NCBI GenBank assembly: GCA_947471245.1 | Contig: CANIXM010000125.1 | Location: forward strand, 1-6,183 | DNA from: Paludibacteraceae bacterium | GTDB lineage: Bacteria; Bacteroidota; Bacteroidia; Bacteroidales; Paludibacteraceae | Reading direction: 5' to 3' | Length of the DNA stretch: 6,183 nucleotides | In this document: piece after piece, positions 1 through 6,178 of the stretch | Position numbering within the stretch: the first letter of the stretch is position 1 | How the letters are laid out: the number at the start of each line of letters is the position of its first letter | Notes under the pieces: generated by a model | Seen by the model: only the letters and a program-made list of their open reading frames with translations | The model's database searches: none | What the model was told of the DNA's origin: nothing | Program-made: the position numbers and the translations under genes

Positions 1-1323
1 ATGCCTGCACTGTTCCAATCGGGCAATGTGTGGATAGCACTGACCGAAGCGGCAATGGATGGCGACTACTGTGCAGCGCGCCTCAGCCAAAAATCACCAG
101 AGGGGGAATACTCCATTCAGTTTCCACAACCAAACGAAAACATCACCGGAAAAGCCACTTATCCAGAGTCTGCTTTGCCTTGGTACTCCCCATGGAGAGT
201 AATGTGTATTTCCGATAATCTGGGAACCATCGTAGAATCCACCTTGGGCACCGACCTTGCCACGCCGGCACAATACGATGTGACGAAATGGGCAAAATTT
301 GGTATTTCATCTTGGAGCTGGATTTTATTAGGTGACGAGTCGGTTAATTTTGAAACCTCGAAAGAGTTTATTGATTATGCTGCACGAATGAACTGGCAGT
401 ATTGCCTTATTGACTGGAACTGGGACAACAGAATAGGTGATGACAAAATCAAAGAATTGGCACAATATGCCAAAACAAAAAATATAAAAATTGCTGTGTG
501 GTACAATTCGGCTGGCACTTGGAACACCGTACCTGCCACTCCTCGCAACAAACTTGTTACGAAAGAACTGAGAGCAGCGGAATTCAAGAAATTGCAAGAC
601 ATGGGAGTTGCCGGGATTAAAATCGACTTTATCAATGGCGACGGTCAGTCCATGATAAACTATCAAAACGAAATCATAAAAGAAGCTGCCGAATACGAAT
701 TGACTGTGAACTTTCACGGTTGCACCTATCCACGCGGCAGACAACGGACGTATCCCAACCTTGTGTCGTCAGAAGCTGTGATGGGAGAAGAAATGGCATG
801 CTTTGACAAACAATATGTTTTAGACCAACCAGCACATTGTGCTACACTGCCATTTACACGCAACCTTTTTGACCCGATGGATTTTACGCCAGTAAATTTT
901 ACCAGTATCGAAAAAGGTAAAAAAACCGACACCAAAGGATTCGAACTGGCACTTTCGGTACTTTTCCTTTCGGGAGTTCAGCACTATGCCGAAACTTCTA
1001 CGGGTATGGCATCGCAAAAGGATTTTGTACAAGAATTCTTCCGCAATATACCCGGTACGTGGGACGATGTGAAATTTATCGACGGCTACCCCGGTAAATA
1101 TGTGATTATTGCACGCAAAAGTGGCAACAAGTGGTACATTGCTGGTATCAATGCCACCAAAAACGAATTGGAAGTGAACATGAATGTAGCGTTTGCAAAA
1201 GGAAGCAAAAATGCAATGATTATCAACGATGGCGAAAAAGACCTCCAACAGTCACCAATTCAACTTTCAGAAAAAACCAACTTGAAAATCAAACCATTGG
1301 CTGGTTTTGTAATTGTAAACTAA
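1..1323 (+). CDS. GH97 family glycosidase, retaining (alpha-galactosidase-like) type, 5' partial
   Basis: Seen: 440 codons open from the first base to TAA. Residues 1-80 look like the end of the GH97 N-terminal beta-sandwich, with the T-E-A motif at 14-17 where E16 probably matches a calcium ligand. The (beta/alpha)8 catalytic domain runs about 95-370 and a small C-terminal beta domain about 375-440. Key residues: D209 in GIKIDF (nucleophile candidate), H239-G240, E258 and E264 after RTYPNL. Family knowledge: retaining GH97 enzymes use an Asp nucleophile and a Glu acid/base about 55 residues later, and D209/E264 fit this. Inverting SusB has Gly at the nucleophile position and a Glu after the His. 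The protein therefore probably releases alpha-galactose, or a similar sugar such as beta-L-arabinopyranose, with retention. Full-length family members have about 640-740 residues and a signal peptide, so roughly 200 residues are missing. The ATG at base 1 is probably an internal Met at the window edge. The gene ends 33 nt before the GH31 gene, so the two are likely cotranscribed. Family call is firm; substrate is inferred. Confidence 0.9.
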   Translation: MPALFQSGNVWIALTEAAMDGDYCAARLSQKSPEGEYSIQFPQPNENITGKATYPESALPWYSPWRVMCISDNLGTIVESTLGTDLATPAQYDVTKWAKFGISSWSWILLGDESVNFETSKEFIDYAARMNWQYCLIDWNWDNRIGDDKIKELAQYAKTKNIKIAVWYNSAGTWNTVPATPRNKLVTKELRAAEFKKLQDMGVAGIKIDFINGDGQSMINYQNEIIKEAAEYELTVNFHGCTYPRGRQRTYPNLVSSEAVMGEEMACFDKQYVLDQPAHCATLPFTRNLFDPMDFTPVNFTSIEKGKKTDTKGFELALSVLFLSGVQHYAETSTGMASQKDFVQEFFRNIPGTWDDVKFIDGYPGKYVIIARKSGNKWYIAGINATKNELEVNMNVAFAKGSKNAMIINDGEKDLQQSPIQLSEKTNLKIKPLAGFVIVN

Positions 1324-1356
1324 ATTAGAAAACTAACTACATTTATCTACAAAACT

Positions 1357-3741
1357 ATGAATCGTTTAAAAATCAACTCTCACTTCATTGCAATACTTAC
1401 ATTGCTAACGTGTGCAATCATTGCTAATCAGGCACATGCATCGGTGCAGTCCTTCACCAAAGATGCAGATGGCGTAAGTTTCAAACTCAACAAAGGACTA
1501 ATGAAACTGAAAGTTTGTACTGAAAACATCGTAGAAGTAAAATACACCATACTACCTTCCTTTCCTGAAAAAAAGTCATTGGTCGTAAACAACGATTGGA
1601 ATCAGCAACCTAGCTTTAGTGTCAAAGAAGCGAAAGGCGAAATTGTTATCGTGACAGCGAGCATCAAAATTAAAGTAAACCGCAAGACTGAAGCTATCAG
1701 CTACACACGACTCGACGATGCAGTTATTCTATCAGAAGATGGAACTGCTGGCAAATGGATGAAAGAAGACACCATTGCTGGACTAAAGGTCAACAATTGC
1801 GTGACGCAGTTTAATTCTCCTGCTGATGAAGCACTTTGGGGACTGGGATGCCACCCCGAAGATAGTTTATCTATCAATTACAAAGGTAGAAATCAGGATT
1901 TGGTGATTCGGTATCTGACTGGAGCTATTCCCGTGCTTTTATCCAACAAAGGATACGGACTGCTTTGGGACAACTACTCACCGTCCTACTTCTTTGGAGC
2001 CGAAGCCGGAAACACCAAATTCAAATACAAATCCGAAAGTGGTGACATGATAGACTATTATTTCATGTACGGTCCTGATTTTGATAAGATAATAGCTTCC
2101 TACCGCATTGCTACTGGTGCTGCGCCTATGTTCCCTAAGTGGGCTTTCGGTTTGTTCCAATCGCAGGACAGGTATAAAACTCAAGCAGAAGTATTGTCGG
2201 TAAAAGATAAATACAGAAATGGCAAAATTCCAGTCGATTGCATTGTACAGGACTGGTATTACTGGGAACCTGGATTGATAGGCCGTCATATTCTATGGCC
2301 TGATAGATACCCCAATCCTAAGGCAATGGTGGACGAACTGCACAAAGCTAACATGCACGCCATGATTTCAATATGGCCCATGCTTGACAAAGGGACTGCT
2401 AATTATAAAGCCATGGAAAAGGAAGGAAATATGACAAACATTGATTTTACAAAAAACGAGATATATTACGATGCTCATAGCTTCAAAGCCCGAAAGATGT
2501 ATTGGGATCAAGCAAAAGACAGTATTATTACTCCTCAAAAATGGGATGCCTGGTGGGTGGACATGTGTGAACCCGACAACGGAAAAAGACTTGATGAGAG
2601 AAGAACTGCCATGTTTGCAACCGGAAGAGGGATAGATTATTTCAACACCTATTCCCTGATGCACACCACCGGATTGTATGAAAACTGGAGAAAAGACGTA
2701 CCCGAGAAAAGAGCATTTCTGCTAGCTCGTCAGGCTTTTGCTGGTCAACAACGAAATGCCGCCACCCTGTGGTCATCTGACATTACATGTACCTGGCGGG
2801 AATACAAGAATCAAGTTCCACAGATTATCAACGCTTGCACCTCGGGAATTCCATATTTAACTTCCGACATCGGCGGCTATCATCTCAACTGGGATGCACC
2901 CAACTGGTCAACTGCTGACAATCGGGAATTATTTACGCGCTGGTTTCAGTTCGGCGTTTTTAATCCTATATTCAGAATCCACGGTAAAGGCGAGAGAGCT
3001 CTATTTTCAGACAACTGGGATGCACAAACCAAAGAAATATTATTGAAGTACGACCATCTGAGATACAGGCTGTTGCCATACATTTATTCTTTATCATGGA
3101 AAGTAACCAACGAAGGATATACCATCATGCGTTCCCTTGCTTTTGATTTTAAGGACGATGCTGCCATCAACAACATTCCCGACCAGTACATGTTTGGACC
3201 TGCATTTTTGGTCAACCCTATCACAGAGCATCAGTATAGCCCTGAAGCTGGGGCAACAGCTTCCAAATCCCGCAAAGTTTATCTCCCTAAAGGCACTGCT
3301 TGGTTCGATTTCTGGACTGGGCAACAACTCGCTGGCGGACAAACGCTTGACGTACCAACGCCTATTGAAACAATGCCTCTGTACATCAAAGCAGGCTCCA
3401 TCGTTCCCATGGGACCATTCTTGCAGTATGCCACAGAAAAACCTGCCGACCCGCTCGAAGTAAGAATTTATCCAGGTGCCGACGCATCCTTCACCTTTTA
3501 TGAAGATGAAAATGATAACTATAACTATGAAAAAGGCGACTATTCAACCATTCCAATAACATGGAACGAGCCTACTCGCACACTCACCATCGGTGAGCGA
3601 AAAGGTACGTTTAAAGGAATGTTGGAAAATAGAACTTTCAATATCGTGTTGGTAGCGCCACAGAATGGTGTGGGGCTGATGGAAACTGCTCCATCTAAGA
3701 CCGTCACATACACTGGAAAAAACATAGTCGTAAAATTATAA
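1357..3741 (+). CDS. GH31 family alpha-glycosidase (alpha-xylosidase/alpha-glucosidase type), secreted
   Basis: Seen: 794 residues. The N-terminus has basic residues, a hydrophobic stretch at about 10-24 and an AHA|S cleavage site near 28, without a lipobox Cys, so a periplasmic protein is expected. Domains: N-terminal beta-sandwich about 30-250; (beta/alpha)8 barrel about 255-590; proximal beta domain about 590-690; DUF5110-like distal domain about 695-794. Catalytic motifs: D402 in WWVDMCEPD is the nucleophile, D475 in LWSSDI the acid/base. D299 in QDWYYW, D504 in SDIGG, and R540/H542 in FRIHG line the -1 subsite. Role: a retaining exo-enzyme removing terminal alpha-linked xylose or glucose from oligosaccharides. 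The QDWxYW and WWxDxxEPD patterns resemble bacterial alpha-xylosidases of the CjXyl31A/BoGH31 kind, but no PA14 insert is visible in the N-terminal domain. Dextran-acting GH31 enzymes remain an alternative. The start is supported by the signal peptide. The leader is A-rich with no Shine-Dalgarno sequence, as usual in Bacteroidota. It is intact; family certain, substrate not. Confidence 0.95.
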   Translation: MNRLKINSHFIAILTLLTCAIIANQAHASVQSFTKDADGVSFKLNKGLMKLKVCTENIVEVKYTILPSFPEKKSLVVNNDWNQQPSFSVKEAKGEIVIVTASIKIKVNRKTEAISYTRLDDAVILSEDGTAGKWMKEDTIAGLKVNNCVTQFNSPADEALWGLGCHPEDSLSINYKGRNQDLVIRYLTGAIPVLLSNKGYGLLWDNYSPSYFFGAEAGNTKFKYKSESGDMIDYYFMYGPDFDKIIASYRIATGAAPMFPKWAFGLFQSQDRYKTQAEVLSVKDKYRNGKIPVDCIVQDWYYWEPGLIGRHILWPDRYPNPKAMVDELHKANMHAMISIWPMLDKGTANYKAMEKEGNMTNIDFTKNEIYYDAHSFKARKMYWDQAKDSIITPQKWDAWWVDMCEPDNGKRLDERRTAMFATGRGIDYFNTYSLMHTTGLYENWRKDVPEKRAFLLARQAFAGQQRNAATLWSSDITCTWREYKNQVPQIINACTSGIPYLTSDIGGYHLNWDAPNWSTADNRELFTRWFQFGVFNPIFRIHGKGERALFSDNWDAQTKEILLKYDHLRYRLLPYIYSLSWKVTNEGYTIMRSLAFDFKDDAAINNIPDQYMFGPAFLVNPITEHQYSPEAGATASKSRKVYLPKGTAWFDFWTGQQLAGGQTLDVPTPIETMPLYIKAGSIVPMGPFLQYATEKPADPLEVRIYPGADASFTFYEDENDNYNYEKGDYSTIPITWNEPTRTLTIGERKGTFKGMLENRTFNIVLVAPQNGVGLMETAPSKTVTYTGKNIVVKL

Positions 3742-3825
3742 TTACGCTGGTATTCCGATAGTTTGGTAATTGGAATTTAAAAACAGATTTAGCAAAAAGT
3801 AAATTAATCCAAAACACATAATAAA
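3742..3825. other. Intergenic gap between the GH31 and GH27 genes
   Basis: 84 nt, AT-rich, ending in an A-rich leader before the GH27 ATG. No strong hairpin with a T-run was found, and no clear Bacteroidota -33/-7 pair (TTTG / TAnnTTTG) could be placed. The closest match, TAGTTTG near 3758, is one base short. This fits readthrough from the GH31 gene, although an internal promoter cannot be excluded. Confidence 0.4.
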
Positions 3826-5664
3826 ATGAAAAAAGTATTGTTGCTGGTTTTCAGCATTAGCATTTTCCTGAATGGTTCAGGTCAGACTGATGGTAAAAAA
3901 AGTTTTGCATCAGGCGAATTTAAAAAATGGGCACCCACTCCGCCAATGGGTTGGAACAGCTGGGATTGTTATGGTCCTTCGGTGGTAGAACAAGAAGTCT
4001 TGGCCAATACCGATTATATGGCAACGAAGCTGAAATCATTCGGCTGGGAATACATTGTGGTGGACATCCGTTGGTATGTTGAAAACGAAAAGGGAGGCGT
4101 GTACAACCAAAAGGATCCACAATATGTGATTGACGAATATGGCCGATATATGCCTGCCGTTAATCGCTTTCCATCGGCTGCCAATGGCACAGGTTTTAAG
4201 AAGCTTGCAGATTACATCCACAGCAAAGGTCTCAAATTTGGTATTCACATCATGCGCGGCCTCCCCAAAGTAGCGGTGGAACGTAAGTTGCCCATCAAAG
4301 GCGCCAACGGAATTACTGCCGACCAAATCTTTTCTAAAGACACCCTATGTGGATGGCTTAAAGACAATTACACCATCGTAGCCAACAAACCCGGTGCTCA
4401 AGAATATTACAATTCATTGATGGAGCTATATGCCAGTTGGGGCTTGGATTATATCAAAGTGGATGACCTTTCGCAACCTTACCACAAGGGTGAAATAGAC
4501 CTAATTCGCAATGCTATTGACAGATGCGGACGACCCATTGTGCTGAGTACCTCACCTGGACAAACACCTGCGGAGCAAGCCAGCCATGTTAAAGACCATG
4601 CCAATATGTGGCGCATGGTGGAAGACGTATGGGATATCTGGGGGGATGTTACTCATGTGATGGATGTGAGCAAAAAATGGTATGCACACAGAGCACCTGG
4701 CAACTGGCCCGACTGCGACATGATTCCTTTGGGGCGTATCGCCATCAGAAGTGAAATAGGTACCGACCGCATGACCAACCTCACCAAAGACGAACAATAC
4801 GCATTGATGACCATGTGGACCATTTTCAGATCACCATTATTCTTTGGTGGCGATATGCCTAGCAATGATGATTTCACGCTCAGCCTACTCACCAATCCCG
4901 AAGCGATTGACATTACTAAAAGCAGCACCAACAACCGCTTGTTGTCTGACGATGGCAAACGAACAATATGGCTTGCCGATGACCCAAAAACAGGGGATAC
5001 CTATGCCGCTTTGTTTTTCGCCAATGACAAAGTGAAAATTGAACCATCGCTTGCCGTCTATACCAGCAAACTTATTACTCGCAAAGAACAGAGTACAGAA
5101 GTAAAAGTTGGTTTAAACGGTTCCAAAAAACTCTATCTTGTAGTGGATGACGCTGGTGATGGTTTCGGCAACGATCTTGCCAACTGGATAGAACCCAAAC
5201 TGACTGGAACCAAAGGCACTTTGAAATTAACTGACCTTAAATGGGTAAAGGCTTCTGCTGGTTGGGGCAAACCAATAATCAATAAAAATGTAGGGAATCA
5301 AAATTTAAATGTTGAAAATAAAGAATATGCCGAAGGTATAGGTACTCATTCAAATTCGATTATTGAATTCGATATTCCAGAAGGTTACGACACTTTTTCC
5401 GCCATGGGTGGGCTTGATAATGGATGTGTTGGTAGAAATGGTGGTGCAACAGTAAAGTTTCTTGTTTTTCTTCAAAACCCTGTTGTTAACATACCGCAAG
5501 AATCAGCAAAAGTCAAGCTAAACTTTAAAGACTTGGGCATCACCGATAAGTGTAAAGTGCGCGACCTGTGGAGCAAGACGGACGTTGGCGTTTACTCCGA
5601 TTCTATTTCGTTGGATGTTCGCAATCATGGAGCACGTTTAATAAGGATTAGCAAGGTTAAATAA
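3826..5664 (+). CDS. GH27 family alpha-galactosidase-like protein with embedded NPCBM-like module, secreted
   Basis: Seen: 612 residues. A signal peptide covers about 1-20 (two Lys, hydrophobic core, small residues before Q20; no lipobox Cys), so export to the periplasm is expected. The GH27 barrel spans about 35-385, opening with PTPPMGWNSWD at 37-47. D213 in IKVDD is the nucleophile; D267 in R263-xxx-D267 is the acid/base; PGNWPDCDM (291-299) is the conserved late motif. The C-terminal beta domain begins at about 390-405 (TYAALFFAND), is interrupted by an NPCBM-like module (about 408-549), and resumes at about 560-612 with KVRDLWSKTDVG and HGARLIRIS. Family role: retaining removal of terminal alpha-galactose. 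Two sugar-contact sites differ from classical enzymes: D80-I81-R82-W83 replaces the usual D-D-x-W, and STSPG (241-245) replaces the CEW-type loop, so the real substrate may not be plain alpha-galactoside. It is the last gene of the apparent operon, 84 nt after GH31. The ATG is set by the signal peptide; the leader is A-rich without a Shine-Dalgarno sequence. Confidence 0.93.
   Translation: MKKVLLLVFSISIFLNGSGQTDGKKSFASGEFKKWAPTPPMGWNSWDCYGPSVVEQEVLANTDYMATKLKSFGWEYIVVDIRWYVENEKGGVYNQKDPQYVIDEYGRYMPAVNRFPSAANGTGFKKLADYIHSKGLKFGIHIMRGLPKVAVERKLPIKGANGITADQIFSKDTLCGWLKDNYTIVANKPGAQEYYNSLMELYASWGLDYIKVDDLSQPYHKGEIDLIRNAIDRCGRPIVLSTSPGQTPAEQASHVKDHANMWRMVEDVWDIWGDVTHVMDVSKKWYAHRAPGNWPDCDMIPLGRIAIRSEIGTDRMTNLTKDEQYALMTMWTIFRSPLFFGGDMPSNDDFTLSLLTNPEAIDITKSSTNNRLLSDDGKRTIWLADDPKTGDTYAALFFANDKVKIEPSLAVYTSKLITRKEQSTEVKVGLNGSKKLYLVVDDAGDGFGNDLANWIEPKLTGTKGTLKLTDLKWVKASAGWGKPIINKNVGNQNLNVENKEYAEGIGTHSNSIIEFDIPEGYDTFSAMGGLDNGCVGRNGGATVKFLVFLQNPVVNIPQESAKVKLNFKDLGITDKCKVRDLWSKTDVGVYSDSISLDVRNHGARLIRISKVK
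5047..5472 (+). other. NPCBM-like carbohydrate-binding module inserted within the GH27 C-terminal domain (protein-domain feature)
   Basis: Covers about residues 408-549 of the GH27 protein. Motifs in order: LYLVVDDAGDG (436-446), D-L-A-N-W (450-454), LKWVKASAGWG (471-481), GIGTHSNS (504-511), and GYDTFSAMGGLDN (520-532) followed by a VKFLVF strand. In ordinary NPCBM domains the LxW...GWG and GIGTH motifs come first and the LRLVV-DGGDG-DHADW motif comes last. Here the last block comes first, so the module appears circularly permuted as well as inserted. The usual DHADW reads D-L-A-N-W, with His and Asp replaced. Likely role: sugar binding next to the catalytic barrel. Boundaries are approximate and read from motifs only. 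Confidence 0.7.
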
Positions 5665-5787
5665 ATACGGAGTTTTTCAGCGGACCCTAGGTAATTATTT
5701 TCGATTAAAATTTTAACTTTAAGTATATGATATTAATTATTGATATATTTCTTAAAACTATTTTAGGTTATCGGTTCATTCAATAAA
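5665..5787. other. AT-rich non-coding stretch after the operon
   Basis: 123 nt directly after the GH27 stop codon, strongly AT-rich. It includes the small palindrome TTAAAATTTTAA at 5705-5716 and other A/T-only self-complementary stretches. No GC-rich stem followed by a T-run, as expected of a standard intrinsic terminator, is present. Transcription may end here or in the structured repeat that follows. Confidence 0.4.
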
Positions 5788-5813
5788 GACCTCTATCCCT
5801 AGCCCTTTCTCCC

Positions 5814-5848
5814 ACCCGCAAAGGCGGGTCAAGTATCCGAAAGGGTAC
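5814..5848. repeat. Two adjacent hairpins in the left arm of the repeat island
   Basis: Hairpin one: ACCCGC (5814-5819) and GCGGGT (5824-5829), a perfect 6-bp stem with a 4-nt loop. Hairpin two: GTATCC (5833-5838) and GGGTAC (5843-5848), a 6-bp stem with one T-G wobble, closed by the tetraloop GAAA (5839-5842). Both stems compete with the long pairing to 5988-6018, so alternative RNA or DNA folds are possible. Confidence 0.6.
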
Positions 5849-5939
5849 AAGGCAGCTCATTTCATGGATTTCGTGGCGTTTTTTCGAATGTTGCTAATTT
5901 CACGTTTCATATTTCATGAGTTAGACTTCGCTCTTTAAG

Positions 5940-5963
5940 TCCCCCATGGGGGATTTAGGGGGC
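5940..5963. repeat. C5/G5 palindrome with a second G5 tract
   Basis: TCCCCCATGGGGGA at 5940-5953 is a perfect 14-nt palindrome. It is followed by TTTA and another GGGGG (5958-5962), so either G tract could pair with the single C tract. This C5-AT-G5-ATTTA-G5 pattern is a typical short repeat unit and lies between the arms of the island. Confidence 0.7.
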
Positions 5964-6120
5964 AAATCATTCGGTAAAGTCCCTCGTATACTTGACCCGC
6001 TTTGCCGGTGGGAGAGGGTAATCGGTTTACCGCTTAGCTTGCCAAGATTTAGGGAGAGGTCATATCAGTAAAACCTAACAATAAATATTATATATTACTT
6101 ATGAACAATTTCAAATAATC

Positions 6121-6144
6121 CCACTCTTAAATCTGTTTAAGTGG
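6121..6144. repeat. Small hairpin downstream of the repeat island
   Basis: CTTAAA (6126-6131) and TTTAAG (6136-6141) form a perfect 6-bp stem around the loop TCTG. The stem is extended by CCA (6121-6123) with TGG (6142-6144) across a 2-nt bulge. It is not followed by a T-run on either strand, so it is not a convincing terminator; its role is unknown. Confidence 0.45.
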
Positions 6145-6159
6145 ATGAAACGAACATGA

Positions 6160-6178
6160 CAAAATTTAAACAATTTTG
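6160..6178. repeat. 7-bp inverted repeat at the window end
   Basis: CAAAATT (6160-6166) and AATTTTG (6172-6178) are perfect inverted copies around TAAAC. The site is AT-rich and lies at the last bases of the window. It could be an operator-like site, a hairpin, or the edge of another repeat or insertion sequence; the sequence does not decide. Confidence 0.35.

Larger units (their letters stand above)
5788..6061. repeat. Inverted-repeat-bounded repeat island (MITE-like or dispersed palindromic repeat)
   Basis: The outer ends are complementary: GACCTCTATCCCT (5788-5800) against AGGGAGAGGTC (6051-6061), with a 2-nt difference. Inside these, the left arm 5803-5836 (34 nt) pairs with the right arm 5988-6018 (31 nt): 30 of 31 aligned bases match, with 3 extra bases on the left. 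The 12-nt block CGGGTCAAGTAT (5825-5836) is perfectly matched at 5988-5999. The 151 bp between the arms carries no ORF but includes a GNRA-capped hairpin and a C5/G5 palindrome. No transposase and no obvious target-site duplication are visible, so mobility is inferred. Similar CCTCTCCC and GGGGG-rich repeats recur in environmental Bacteroidota genomes as I remember them; the copy number here is unknown. Confidence 0.65.

Noticed and set aside
328..1248. Antisense open frames across the GH97 gene (328-744, 726-935, 820-1248 minus)
   Set aside because: They overlap a clear GH97 coding frame, have no recognisable domains or plausible starts, and their composition is explained by the opposite strand.
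1324..1356. Promoter or Shine-Dalgarno sequence before the GH31 gene
   Set aside because: The 33-nt gap is A-rich with no AGGAGG-like sequence and no room for a full promoter; cotranscription with the GH97 gene is simpler.
1978..3725. Antisense and alternate-frame open frames across the GH31 gene
   Set aside because: They lie entirely within a well-conserved GH31 frame, and their translations show no family motifs.
3920..5035. Antisense and alternate-frame open frames across the GH27 gene
   Set aside because: They are shadows of the GH27 frame; none has motifs or a separate leader.
5665..5787. Intrinsic terminator right after the GH27 stop
   Set aside because: Only A/T self-complementary stretches are present; no GC-rich stem with a following T-run could be found.
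5788..6061. CRISPR array
   Set aside because: The repeats are two inverted copies plus local palindromes. There are no regularly spaced direct repeats or spacers.
5776..6072. Target-site duplication flanking the repeat island
   Set aside because: The flanks (AATAAA on the left, ATATCA on the right) share no convincing direct repeat.
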